A stretch of 64,000 nt of DNA, from NCBI GenBank assembly GCA_023262855.1, contig JALQYQ010000004.1, positions 1-64,000 on the forward strand, given 5' to 3'. The notes beneath the pieces are model-generated. The model ran no database searches. It was given only the letters and a program-made list of their open reading frames with translations, and was not told the DNA's origin. This document shows, piece after piece, positions 8,174-16,773 of the stretch (position 1 is the first letter of the stretch; the number at the start of each line of letters is the position of its first letter). Made by a program: the position numbers and the translations under genes. The DNA is from Crocinitomicaceae bacterium. GTDB taxonomy: Bacteria > Bacteroidota > Bacteroidia > Flavobacteriales_D > Crocinitomicaceae.

Positions 8174-10603
8174 ATGAAACAAGGTCTTTTATTACTAACC
8201 ACTCTATTGACCACATTTTTCAGCTTTGCTCAACCTAAACAAACCGTTCGTGGTAAAATCTACGACAGTGAAACAAATTTTCAAATTATCGGTGCCAAAA
8301 TCACAATGCTTTCCGATGATTCATTGAATAAATTTCAAGCTTTATCAAACGAAGAAGGAGCTTTCCGAATTGATAATGTTCCAGTTGGAAAATACCAATT
8401 AACCGTTTATTACTCAACGTACGACTTAAAAACAATTACCCTTGAGGTCAATTCTGGAAAAGAAGCAATTGCCAACATTCCATTATCAGAACGTATCATC
8501 GAACAACCTGAAGTGAAAGTTACAGCGCGACGTAAAGGGGCAGTAATTAATGAAATGGCTTTGATTTCTGCACAACAATTCAGTGTAGAAGAAACAAATC
8601 GATATCCAGGTTCACGAATGGACCCAGCTCGTATGGCTTCCAATTTTGCAGGTGTACAAGGGGCCGATGACTCAAGAAATGATATCATTATTCGTGGAAA
8701 TTCACCGTTAGGAGTTGTATATAAAGTTGAGGGAATTGACATCCCGAATCCTTCGCATTTTGCTATTTCAGGTAGTACAGGTGGGCCAGTTTCAATCATC
8801 AACAATAAAATTTTAGGTAATTCAGATTTCTTCATGAGTGCTTTCCCTGCCGAATATGGGAATAGTACATCGGGAATTTTTGATTTAAAACTAAGAAATG
8901 GGAATACTAATCGTCATGAGTTTACAGGCCAATTCGGGTTTTTAGGTACTGAATTCTTGGCGGAAGGACCAATGAGTAAAAGTGGTCGTTCAAGTTACTT
9001 GGTAATGGGACGTTATTCTACTTTAAGTTTGTTTCAAAAAATCGGTATTCAATTGGGGACGGATGCTGTTCCTGTATATGGAGATGCAGCGTTTAAGTTT
9101 AACTTTCTGACTAAAAAAGGCGGCGCTTTCTCATTTTATGGAATGGGTGGAAAAAGTTCGATTTCAATTTTAATTTCAGAACAAAAAAAATACTCTGAAG
9201 AATTTTATGGTGAAGGAGATCGAGATCAGTACTTTGGAACATCAATGGGTGTAACAGGTTTAAGTTATAAGAAATCATTGAACGAAAAAACATATATAGC
9301 ATCAACGTTAGCGCTTTCCTATGATGAGCAACACGCAAATCACGATTATCTTATTCGTTCAATTGAACCAGATGGAATTACGATACGTGTAGATTCAATT
9401 TATCCATTAATGGGTTATAAATTTGGAACAACTAAGGTTTCTGGATTTTTTAGTATTAATCACAAAATCAATAAACAGCATTTAATCAAAGCAGGTATTA
9501 ATGTGGACATGATGTATATGAATCAATTGGATTCTGCGCGCATCTTGGTAACCGATACCAATTTTGTAATTCGTTGGGATTACAAAGGGTCTGCTGCAAT
9601 GATTCAACCTTTTATTCAATGGAAATACCGTATTTCTGATAAAATGGACTTCACAGCTGGTTTACACAGCCAGTATTTCTCGTTGAGCAACAGCTTTAGT
9701 TATGTTGAACCTCGTTTGGGTTGGAAATTGAAAATGAATAAAGGTCAAGCTGTTTTCGCAGGAGCAGGAATGCACAGTTCAATGCAACCGCTTTACACGT
9801 ATACCTATCATAAATTAGACAACGCAGGGAACAAAATTTACCACAACAAAAACATGGACTTCTCGCGTAGCTTACACACGGGTGTCGGATATGAAAAAGC
9901 GTTTGAGAAAGGGTTTAATGTTCGCACAGAAGTCTACTACCAATATTTGTACAATATTCCAGTAACAGTAACGCCTTCTTCGTTCTCCTTGATAAACATG
10001 GGTGGAGGTTTTGCTCGTTTCTTCCCGGATTCATTGAAAAATACAGGAACTGGTCACAATTATGGGATTGAACTTACGGTTCAGAAATTCTTCGATAAAT
10101 CATTCTTCTTCTTGTTCTCAGGATGTTTGTATGATTCAAAATATACAGGTAGTGATGGTATTGAGAGAAATACATCATACAACGGAACATATGTTACCAA
10201 TTTCCTTGCTGGAAAAGAGTTTAAATTAAATAGCAAACAAACCTTATCTCTTGGAATGAAAGTGACACTGGCTGGAGGTAAGCGCTATGGCTATGCAGAC
10301 CCTGTTTTATCTAGTTTATATAACGAAGTAATTTTCATGGACTCATTATACAATGAGCGACAATTCAGAGATTATTTCAGAGCAGATTTTAAAATAAACT
10401 GGAAATTCAATGCTGATAAAGTTACCCATGAAATTGGATTGGATTTAGTTAATATTTTCAATACGAAAAACTTATTGAGTTTAACTTATGCTCCTAACTT
10501 GAAAAATCCAGCAGCAGATCCATTTGCTGAGAAACAACAACTTGGTTTCTTACCTATTTTCTATTACAAAATAGACTTTAGAATAGCGAAAAAAGGAGTT
10601 TAA
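8174..10603 (+). CDS. TonB-dependent receptor with carboxypeptidase-regulatory-like domain
   Basis: An 809-residue outer-membrane receptor. Signal peptide 1-19 (ending FSFAQ), then a carboxypeptidase-D-regulatory-like domain (about 24-105: VRGKIYDSETNFQIIGAKI), a plug domain (about 120-230, with DDSRNDIIIRGNSPLG and the NSTSGIFDLKLRNG strand), then a long beta-barrel ending YYKIDFRIAKKG. This layout is typical of Bacteroidota receptors, slightly short for a full SusC. It probably imports a large solute with energy from TonB. No SusD partner is present, so it is not a classical PUL pair. Its stop abuts the convergent gene at 10604. Confidence 0.92.
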   Translation: MKQGLLLLTTLLTTFFSFAQPKQTVRGKIYDSETNFQIIGAKITMLSDDSLNKFQALSNEEGAFRIDNVPVGKYQLTVYYSTYDLKTITLEVNSGKEAIANIPLSERIIEQPEVKVTARRKGAVINEMALISAQQFSVEETNRYPGSRMDPARMASNFAGVQGADDSRNDIIIRGNSPLGVVYKVEGIDIPNPSHFAISGSTGGPVSIINNKILGNSDFFMSAFPAEYGNSTSGIFDLKLRNGNTNRHEFTGQFGFLGTEFLAEGPMSKSGRSSYLVMGRYSTLSLFQKIGIQLGTDAVPVYGDAAFKFNFLTKKGGAFSFYGMGGKSSISILISEQKKYSEEFYGEGDRDQYFGTSMGVTGLSYKKSLNEKTYIASTLALSYDEQHANHDYLIRSIEPDGITIRVDSIYPLMGYKFGTTKVSGFFSINHKINKQHLIKAGINVDMMYMNQLDSARILVTDTNFVIRWDYKGSAAMIQPFIQWKYRISDKMDFTAGLHSQYFSLSNSFSYVEPRLGWKLKMNKGQAVFAGAGMHSSMQPLYTYTYHKLDNAGNKIYHNKNMDFSRSLHTGVGYEKAFEKGFNVRTEVYYQYLYNIPVTVTPSSFSLINMGGGFARFFPDSLKNTGTGHNYGIELTVQKFFDKSFFFLFSGCLYDSKYTGSDGIERNTSYNGTYVTNFLAGKEFKLNSKQTLSLGMKVTLAGGKRYGYADPVLSSLYNEVIFMDSLYNERQFRDYFRADFKINWKFNADKVTHEIGLDLVNIFNTKNLLSLTYAPNLKNPAADPFAEKQQLGFLPIFYYKIDFRIAKKGV

Positions 10604-11446
10604 TTACCAATGTGGGCAGCTGTCACAACTGTTTGTTGGACGAACATAAAGGAAAAAACCAATTGAAATAGAAGCATTGGTATAAACATATTTTTGTTTA
10701 GCCAATGCATTTGGTTCATTACTGCGTGTATTCACATGCAATTGTTGTATATACCCTGCGCCAAAAGTTGGTTGAATAAACAAATACTTGAAAAATTCGA
10801 AACGCAAACCCAATCCAGCAGTTAAACCAAATCCAGACATGGAACTTGTTTCAATATCTTTGTTACCTCCAAATGTGAAATCGTTTTTTGTAGCAACTGC
10901 TCCTGCTCCCAAAGAGAAAACGGTCGACAAAGCCAACAGATCATTTCTACCGCCACCAATCCATGTGTCAACTCTTGACGCATCAATGTGATAAAAGTTT
11001 ACCGCCCTATTCGAATAATTGAATGTTGCTGTATCAACCGTAAACGACTGATTTAAGTATGAACCGTTGAAATCAGTTACGGTATCCACACCCGAATTAA
11101 TCGTTCCAGAAAGTAAAACAGGCTGACCGGTTGGGATTCGGTAATTCATTTTGGAGTAATTGAACGATAAACCCCATTTGTTTGCAATCATGTAGCCAAA
11201 TTGTGCCCTGTATTGCAATTGTCCTAGATTCGAAAAATCAAGCGCATTATCCGCTTTTCCTTTTACACCATCCAAGGTAAATTCGTAACCTGGACCTGAG
11301 AAATTAATAGCATTTTTTGCATACCAATTCAAATCATAGCCAACAGAACCATAAAAAGTTCCTTTCGCATCAGATGATTTTGTTTTTCTACTCTGTGCAA
11401 CAAGAAACAAAGGAAGAAAAGCAATTGTTAAAGCAAAATAGCGCAT
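10604..11446 (-). CDS. Outer-membrane beta-barrel protein, unknown
   Basis: A 280-residue protein with a signal peptide (about 1-18, ending LVAQS) and alternating hydrophobic strands typical of a small barrel: GSVGYDLNWYAKN, LQYRAQFGYMIANKWGLSF, GFGLTAGLGLRFEFF, and a final ASISIGFFLYVRP. It ends in an unusual cysteine tail, TNSCDSCPHW, with a CxxC. I do not recognise a named family. It is the last gene of a minus-strand run with the lipoprotein at 11459, 12 nt upstream. Nucleotide spacing suggests co-transcription. Confidence 0.75.
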   Translation of the reverse strand: MRYFALTIAFLPLFLVAQSRKTKSSDAKGTFYGSVGYDLNWYAKNAINFSGPGYEFTLDGVKGKADNALDFSNLGQLQYRAQFGYMIANKWGLSFNYSKMNYRIPTGQPVLLSGTINSGVDTVTDFNGSYLNQSFTVDTATFNYSNRAVNFYHIDASRVDTWIGGGRNDLLALSTVFSLGAGAVATKNDFTFGGNKDIETSSMSGFGLTAGLGLRFEFFKYLFIQPTFGAGYIQQLHVNTRSNEPNALAKQKYVYTNASISIGFFLYVRPTNSCDSCPHW

Positions 11447-11458
11447 AAAGCTTTAATT

Positions 11459-12148
11459 TTAATGAGTGATTATTTGTAAGAATTCCTTTTCAGTTAGAAT
11501 TTTTTCCAATTTGTAATGCACTTTTTTGTCTGGCGTATGCCATTCAACTAAACCATATCCTTTCGCGAAATAGTTGACTGAATTGCCTTCCAAAACACTT
11601 TCTTTCTTCGTAAATGGATTGAAATTAGTCAAACGTATTCTGTCTTTCATGATTATCGTTGGCACGTTTTCACCCAATACATCATGTTGAATTTCTTTTC
11701 CACTCACTTTTCTTTTGATTTCTTTTAGAATCAAAGTCGAATCTAAAAATCCTTGGAAACGGGAAGCGAACCAAACCTCTTCCTGATCATTCATTGGAAT
11801 CAATTTGTCTTTAAATACCTCAGCTTTTGTCTTTTCAAGATTACGGTTTACAACCATGTGATCCATGACATCCAACGAATCGACATTGTAGTTAATTGCT
11901 TCTAAAATTCTACCATCGGTTGCATATACTTCAACGATAATGTGATCACCTTTTGTATCAGTAACAGCGTAAATTCTATGAAATTGTTCGTCTAATCCAT
12001 GTGCGATATCGCGGTACAAATAAATTTTTGGGACCGAATCAACCTCATAGAAATACGTGAACATTGGATTTTTTGACTCATGTTTGTCACCTCCGCACGA
12101 TGCAAGTAGGCTGATAAGAACAAGACAACTCAAAATATACTTCATCAT
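11459..12148 (-). CDS. Lipoprotein of unknown function
   Basis: A 229-residue protein with a lipoprotein signal (MMKYILSCLVLISLLASC, lipid-modified Cys18). The rest is soluble with mixed alpha/beta character and no motif I recognise; the C-terminal half has WHTPDKKVHYKLEKIL. Two adjacent ATG codons are possible starts; the first overlaps the stop of the upstream pseudouridine synthase gene by four bases (ATGA), so the pair is translationally coupled. No functional link between the two is known to me. Confidence 0.75.
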   Translation of the reverse strand: MMKYILSCLVLISLLASCGGDKHESKNPMFTYFYEVDSVPKIYLYRDIAHGLDEQFHRIYAVTDTKGDHIIVEVYATDGRILEAINYNVDSLDVMDHMVVNRNLEKTKAEVFKDKLIPMNDQEEVWFASRFQGFLDSTLILKEIKRKVSGKEIQHDVLGENVPTIIMKDRIRLTNFNPFTKKESVLEGNSVNYFAKGYGLVEWHTPDKKVHYKLEKILTEKEFLQIITH

Positions 12149-13146
12149 GACATTTTTAAAAATGCAACTTCTTTTTCTGTTAAATGACGGAAATAACCTC
12201 TTGGTAAATCCTTTTTTGTTAATGTAGCAAATTGAACACGGTCTAATTTAACCACTTCATAACCCATAGCTTCAAACATACGACGAACGATTCTGTTCTT
12301 GCCTGAGTGCAATTCAACACCCACTTCTCTTGGATTCCCGTCCTTTACAAACTTGGCAACATCAAAATTTGTACGACCATCTTCCAAATCAATTCCTTCA
12401 ATCAACTTTTCTAAATCCTCCTTTTTCACTGGTTTATTTAACTCAGCATGGTAAATTTTTGAAGCCTTGTGCTTTGGATGCGTCAATTTTTTCGCTAAAT
12501 CTCCATCGTTTGTAAACAACAATAAGCCTGTTGTATCACGATCCAAGCGTCCAACTGGATATATACGTTCACGACATGCTTTACGCACCAAACTCATCAC
12601 TGTTTTACGGCCAAAAGGATCATCCATTGTTGTAATGAATCCTTTTGGTTTGTTCAACATGACATAGCGTTTCGTTTCGGCATTGATTGTTTCACCGTCG
12701 TATTGAACAACATCATCTGGTTTAATTTTATACCCTAATTCGGTAACAATTTCACCGTTTATTGTAATTACACCTGTTTCAATTAAAACATCAGCCTCAC
12801 GACGCGAGCAAATTCCTGCATTAGACAAGTATTTGTTCAGACGAATTTCATGTTCATTAAAACTGGGAAGTGGATCACCTTTCTTTACTTTCGATTTAAA
12901 ATCGATGTATTTACGTTTATCACGTGCAGAAACTTCTTTCTTCACTTCTTCTCCTTCAACAGCTTTTGAAGCAGTTTTGGGAGTTGATTTCTTAACCGCT
13001 TTTGGATCTTCTTTTTTAAATCCTTTGCTAAATGGAGAAGCCTCTTTTTTCTTAGGCTTAAAGGTAGCGCTTGTACCTTTTGATTTTTTTGAGTCGGAAG
13101 TGCGCGTTGAACGCGACTTATCTCTTCCTGAATTTTTTGTGTTCAT
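12145..13146 (-). CDS. rluB: Ribosomal pseudouridine synthase, RluB/RsuA family, with basic N-terminal extension
   Basis: A 333-residue enzyme that isomerises uridine to pseudouridine in large-subunit rRNA. The first ~95 residues are a low-complexity Lys/Ser-rich tail (starting MNTKNSGRDKSRSTRTSD) common in Bacteroidota homologues. An S4 RNA-binding domain follows (RLNKYLSNAGICSRREAD), then the catalytic domain with the signature GRLDRDTTGLLLFTNDGDLA carrying the catalytic Asp. The start at ATG 13146 is supported by a good promoter at 13166-13195; a TTG at 13194 would add a hydrophobic stretch and overlaps the promoter, so I reject it. Confidence 0.92.
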   Translation of the reverse strand: MNTKNSGRDKSRSTRTSDSKKSKGTSATFKPKKKEASPFSKGFKKEDPKAVKKSTPKTASKAVEGEEVKKEVSARDKRKYIDFKSKVKKGDPLPSFNEHEIRLNKYLSNAGICSRREADVLIETGVITINGEIVTELGYKIKPDDVVQYDGETINAETKRYVMLNKPKGFITTMDDPFGRKTVMSLVRKACRERIYPVGRLDRDTTGLLLFTNDGDLAKKLTHPKHKASKIYHAELNKPVKKEDLEKLIEGIDLEDGRTNFDVAKFVKDGNPREVGVELHSGKNRIVRRMFEAMGYEVVKLDRVQFATLTKKDLPRGYFRHLTEKEVAFLKMS

Positions 13147-13165
13147 CACGAGCAGAATTATTGGG

Positions 13166-13195
13166 CAAAGATACGCTAAAAAGTTTATCTTCAAA
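13166..13195 (-). promoter_or_regulatory. Bacteroidota-type promoter of rluB
   Basis: On the minus strand TTTG (13195-13192), 18 nt, then TATCTTTG (13173-13166), a full match to TTTG-N-TAnnTTTG. It lies inside the end of yraN and 19 nt before the rluB ATG, so rluB can be transcribed separately from yraN. Confidence 0.75.
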
Positions 13196-13550
13196 CTAAA
13201 GGGTAAAAAGCATCCTCAATGTGCTCAATATTTGTGCGATATGAATTGTATACAATTGAAACAATATCAAAGCGTGTATCCTTGTCAATTTGATGCTGAG
13301 AAACATAAAAATTGGCAACCTGAATGATTTGTCGTTGTTTAGCTTTCGTAACCGCACGCCACGGTTCTCCAATTTCAGCAGTTTGTCTTGTTTTCACTTC
13401 GATGACTACCAATTTTTCTCCATCCTCAGCAATGATGTCAGCTTCCCATTTTTTAAAGCGTACATTTTTATCAATGATCCGTAATCCTTTGCTGATTAAA
13501 AATCGTTCGGCCAGCGCTTCTCCAAACGCACCTAGTTCAGTATTATTCAT
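13191..13550 (-). CDS. YraN family protein (UPF0102, endonuclease-like fold)
   Basis: A 119-residue protein with the YraN/UPF0102 pattern: LGAFGEALAERFLISKG, then WEADIIAEDGEKLVVIEVKTRQ, which holds the D-x(n)-E-x-K triad of the PD-(D/E)xK restriction-endonuclease fold. The family is widespread next to RNA-processing and DNA-maintenance genes, but its role is not settled. It ends inside the promoter region of rluB. Confidence 0.92.
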   Translation of the reverse strand: MNNTELGAFGEALAERFLISKGLRIIDKNVRFKKWEADIIAEDGEKLVVIEVKTRQTAEIGEPWRAVTKAKQRQIIQVANFYVSQHQIDKDTRFDIVSIVYNSYRTNIEHIEDAFYPLV

Positions 13551-13636
13551 TGTAAAAGTTGTTAGTTACTCTAATTTAAGAAAAAAATTCTTTTACAACA
13601 AATGAACCGAATTGAAGAATCAATGTATTTTCTTCC

Positions 13637-14245
13637 ATGCAAAATGGTTTAACATTTTTAGTTTCAGTACTTCTTTCATTGAGTTTGAATGCTCAAAAAC
13701 GCATTTGTTTTTGTGGAAATGTTTCATCTATTTGTGAAATTGAAGATTCGATTGAAGTTGTTTACAGCAACCATTTTCCCGATTCACTTTCCTCATTCGA
13801 TGCCTTGTTTATTTTCTCATCAGCTGAGTCCATCTTGAATGAATCTCATCAACAAGAACTTCTTACTTTTTTGGAAAGCGGTAAAGGAATCTACATTGGT
13901 TCGGAAAATTGGCCCTTACAAGCAGAAAGTAAAGTATTGACTAATTTGTTTTACGCGAAAGAAACGTGGGGAAATTTTTCAACCAAGGAAGCGATAACAA
14001 ACGACAAAAGTCTGATTGCGGATGAAAAGAAAATTGACGCTGGAAATAGCACAGTTGTATTTCCTTTGGATTATCGATTAAAGGTGGAAGCTTGGATTGA
14101 TGATGAACCACTAATTTTATCTGGAAATTGGCTAAACGGACGAATTATTATCGATGGAGGTTATTCACGATTTTATTGTTCCAATATTACTGGAATAAAT
14201 CATGATATCTTAAAACGTTTTATGGATTACTTGACGAAAGATTAA
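13637..14245 (+). CDS. Exported protein of unknown function (glutamine-amidotransferase-like fold possible)
   Basis: A 202-residue protein with a signal peptide (about 1-19, ending LSLNAQ). The mature part has a strand-helix pattern (FDALFIFSSAESIL, GKGIYIGSENWPL, NGRIIIDGGYSRFY) similar to the flavodoxin-like class I glutamine-amidotransferase fold seen in DUF4350- or ThuA-like proteins, but I see no catalytic Cys-His-Glu triad. Function unknown. It is divergent from yraN and its stop overlaps convergent rnc by four bases. Confidence 0.7.
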   Translation: MQNGLTFLVSVLLSLSLNAQKRICFCGNVSSICEIEDSIEVVYSNHFPDSLSSFDALFIFSSAESILNESHQQELLTFLESGKGIYIGSENWPLQAESKVLTNLFYAKETWGNFSTKEAITNDKSLIADEKKIDAGNSTVVFPLDYRLKVEAWIDDEPLILSGNWLNGRIIIDGGYSRFYCSNITGINHDILKRFMDYLTKD

Positions 14246-14955
14246 ATCTCGCCCATTAACTCAAGTGTTTCTTTAGCAGCAGCTTGTTCAGCCATTTTTT
14301 TCGAGGTTCCTGTTCCTCGTCCATAACTTGTATCGTTGATGGAAACCATGATTGAATAATTCCAAACTCCTCCAATGTTTTCTTCCGACATCACAAGAAA
14401 CTCAAGCTTCAATCGTTTTTTCTGACTCCAAATAAATAATTTGGATTTAAAATCGATTTCTTCTTCTAAAATACGGTTTAGATCCACGTATTTTCGGAAT
14501 ATATGGTGCTGAATACTTTTCTTGACAGCTTCATAACCACCATCCAGATAAATTGCACCCATCACAGCCTCAAATGCATTTCCTTCAATTGTCGCCAGAT
14601 TAATTGATCTTCCTTTGTGGTAACGAATTACGTTGCGTAACTCCATCGTTTCAGCGATTTCACCAAGCGTTTTTCGGCTTACAACTTTTGATTTGATTTT
14701 CGTTAAATAACCTTCATCTTCACTTGGAAAGCGTTGATACAAGTATTCAGCAATCACGGCATCAAGAATTGCATCTCCCAAAAATTCAAGGCGTTCATTT
14801 GAACTATCGTCCGTTGTGTTACTTAACGATTTGTGTGTAACTGCTTGAATGAAAAACGCAATATTTTTTGGGCGGTAACCAAACCGCTTTAAAATGAATC
14901 GAATTAATTCTAATTCACTTTCACTTCGCTTCTTTGGAAATAATGAGAGTTTCAG
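14242..14955 (-). CDS. rnc: Ribonuclease III, start region probably frameshifted
   Basis: Double-strand-specific endoribonuclease for rRNA and mRNA processing. The catalytic signature NERLEFLGDAILD is encoded around 14796-14758 and a C-terminal dsRNA-binding domain ends in GTGTSKKMAEQAAAKETLELM. Codons upstream of 14781 also read as a proper RNase III N-terminus (LFPKKRSESELELIRF, then KNIAFFIQAVTHKSL) back to about 14955, but no in-frame ATG or GTG precedes them. An ATG at 14968 is in the wrong frame; removing one base from the C4 run at 14959-14956 would join it. Coordinates use the in-frame CTG at 14955 as a placeholder. Either a rare start codon, a sequence error or a real mutation explains this. 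It follows fabF closely, the usual acpP-fabF-rnc order. Confidence 0.85.
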   Translation of the reverse strand: MKLSLFPKKRSESELELIRFILKRFGYRPKNIAFFIQAVTHKSLSNTTDDSSNERLEFLGDAILDAVIAEYLYQRFPSEDEGYLTKIKSKVVSRKTLGEIAETMELRNVIRYHKGRSINLATIEGNAFEAVMGAIYLDGGYEAVKKSIQHHIFRKYVDLNRILEEEIDFKSKLFIWSQKKRLKLEFLVMSEENIGGVWNYSIMVSINDTSYGRGTGTSKKMAEQAAAKETLELMGEI

Positions 14956-14960
14956 GGGAA

Positions 14961-16214
14961 CTAGCCATTAAATTTTTTCACGATAACGCTTGTATTGTGA
15001 CCTCCAAATCCAAATGTATTTGAAAGTGCCACGTTTACAGTGCGTTGTTGAGCCTTGTTAAAGGTAAAATTCAATTTATTATCTAATTCAGGATCATCCG
15101 TGAAATGGTTGATCGTTGGAGGAACGATATCATGTTTCACAGCCATGATACATGCAATAGCTTCAATAGCTCCAGCAGCACCAAGTAAGTGACCTGTCAT
15201 CGATTTTGTTGAACTGATGTTTAAGTTGTAGGCGTGTTCACCAAATACTTGTTGAATTGCTTTCACTTCTGCAACATCACCTAAAGGAGTAGATGTACCG
15301 TGTACATTCACATAATCAATTGCACTTGGGTCGATATGTGCATCTTCCAAAGCTGCAAGCATTGTATTTTTAGCTCCTAATCCTTCTGGATGTGGCGCAG
15401 TCATGTGATAAGCATCACCCGACATTCCACCTCCAATAACTTCTGCGTAAATTTTCGCGCCACGTTTCATTGCATGCTCATACTCTTCAAGAATTAAAGC
15501 ACCTGCACCTTCACCAAGCACAAATCCATCACGATCAACATCGAATGGACGAGAAGCAGTTTCAGGAGAATCATTACGTGTAGAAAGGGCTTTCAATGCA
15601 TTGAAACCACCCATTCCCATTTCATTCACCGCTGCTTCAGAACCACCAGTTACAAATGCATCAGCTTTACCCAAACGAATAAGGTTGAATGCATCAATAA
15701 TAGCGTTTGTTGAAGACGCACATGCAGAAACGGTTACGTAATTTGGTCCACGAAGACCATATTTAATTGAAATATGACCAGCTGCAATATCAGCAATCAT
15801 TTTAGGAATGAAGAACGGGTTGAAACGTGGAGTTCCATCACCAGAGAAGAAATTTTGAGCTTCATCTTGGAACGTTTTTAAACCACCAATTCCCGATCCC
15901 CAAATCACACCAACGCGGTCAAGATTCGGATTTGATTCAAGTAAAGCAGAATCCGCCATGGCTTCCGATGCGGAAACCAGGGCGTACTGCGAAAATTGAT
16001 CTAATTTTCTTGCTTCTTTACGATCGATAAAATCTTCAGCATTGAAGTTTTTTACCTCGCAAGCAAAATGTGTTTTGAACAAAGAAGCATCGAATTGCTT
16101 GATTGGAGCAGCACCGCTTTTTCCATTTAGTAACGCATCCCAGTATTCACTTAATGTGTTTCCAATTGGGGTAAGTGCACCCATACCAGTAACAACGACT
16201 CTTTTTAATTCCAT
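14961..16214 (-). CDS. fabF: Beta-ketoacyl-ACP synthase II
   Basis: A 417-residue condensing enzyme of fatty-acid elongation. The catalytic triad is visible: Cys165 in VSACASS, His305 in NVHGTSTPLGD and His342 in SMTGHLLGAAG. N-terminal RVVVTGMGALTPIG and C-terminal NTFGFGGHN motifs are complete and the length is standard. It lies 38 nt downstream of acpP and just upstream of rnc, the conserved order in many bacteria. Substrate is malonyl-ACP plus acyl-ACP. Confidence 0.97.
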   Translation of the reverse strand: MELKRVVVTGMGALTPIGNTLSEYWDALLNGKSGAAPIKQFDASLFKTHFACEVKNFNAEDFIDRKEARKLDQFSQYALVSASEAMADSALLESNPNLDRVGVIWGSGIGGLKTFQDEAQNFFSGDGTPRFNPFFIPKMIADIAAGHISIKYGLRGPNYVTVSACASSTNAIIDAFNLIRLGKADAFVTGGSEAAVNEMGMGGFNALKALSTRNDSPETASRPFDVDRDGFVLGEGAGALILEEYEHAMKRGAKIYAEVIGGGMSGDAYHMTAPHPEGLGAKNTMLAALEDAHIDPSAIDYVNVHGTSTPLGDVAEVKAIQQVFGEHAYNLNISSTKSMTGHLLGAAGAIEAIACIMAVKHDIVPPTINHFTDDPELDNKLNFTFNKAQQRTVNVALSNTFGFGGHNTSVIVKKFNG

Positions 16215-16252
16215 AGAAGAATTTCTTTGTTCAACAATAACTATCTTTTCAA

Positions 16253-16489
16253 TTAGTTAGCGTTCTCTTCAATATAAGAAACCGCATCACCTACTGTTTG
16301 GATGTTCTCAGCTTGATCATCTGGAATAGCGATATTGAATTCTTTTTCGAATTCCATAATCAATTCTACTGTATCTAATGAGTCAGCTCCTAGATCGTTT
16401 GTGAAAGACGCTTCGTTAGTAACTTCGCTCTCATCAACACCCAATTTATCTACGATAATAGATATTACTTTTGATTTGATATCAGACAT
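16253..16489 (-). CDS. acpP: Acyl carrier protein
   Basis: A 78-residue acidic protein with the phosphopantetheine attachment motif [10 protein letters not shown] (Ser37). Length and sequence are typical of the fatty-acid ACP. It is first in the acpP-fabF-rnc operon. Confidence 0.97.
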   Translation of the reverse strand: MSDIKSKVISIIVDKLGVDESEVTNEASFTNDLGADSLDTVELIMEFEKEFNIAIPDDQAENIQTVGDAVSYIEENAN

Positions 16490-16520
16490 TTCTTCTCTTT
16501 TTAAGGGTTAATTCAGGCTG

Positions 16521-16551
16521 CAAAGAAAAAAACAATGCTTCAAAAAACAAA
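16521..16551 (-). promoter_or_regulatory. Candidate promoter of the acpP-fabF-rnc operon
   Basis: On the minus strand TTTG (16551-16548), 19 nt, then TTTCTTTG (16528-16521), which matches TAnnTTTG in 7 of 8 positions counting the two free ones. It lies about 31 nt before the acpP ATG. Confidence 0.5.
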
Positions 16552-16739
16552 ATTATTACTGATTTAATTCACTCTTCAGTATCCTATTTGCTTGTTTAAC
16601 AGTTGTTTAAGCCTTTTTACAAGTCCTTATTTTTATTAATTATAGGTGAAAAGATAGCTATTTTAAGTTGATTTTCATGGATTAATGTTTTTTACAGCTT
16701 CATTATCACTAGAATTTATGACAAGTTTGAAGGTTTCTT

Positions 16740-16769
16740 TTTGATTCTCAGAGATACTTTCTAACTTTG
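16740..16769 (+). promoter_or_regulatory. Promoter of purN, giving a probable leaderless mRNA
   Basis: TTTG (16740-16743), 18 nt, TAACTTTG (16762-16769): a full match to the Bacteroidota consensus. The start codon begins only 4 nt after the -7 box, so transcription should start at or next to the ATG. Confidence 0.78.
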
Positions 16770-16773
16770 CCAC

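Noticed and set aside
12145-13194. Longer rluB starting at TTG 13194
   Set aside because: It adds a hydrophobic stretch untypical of the family and starts inside the promoter; ATG 13146 fits better.
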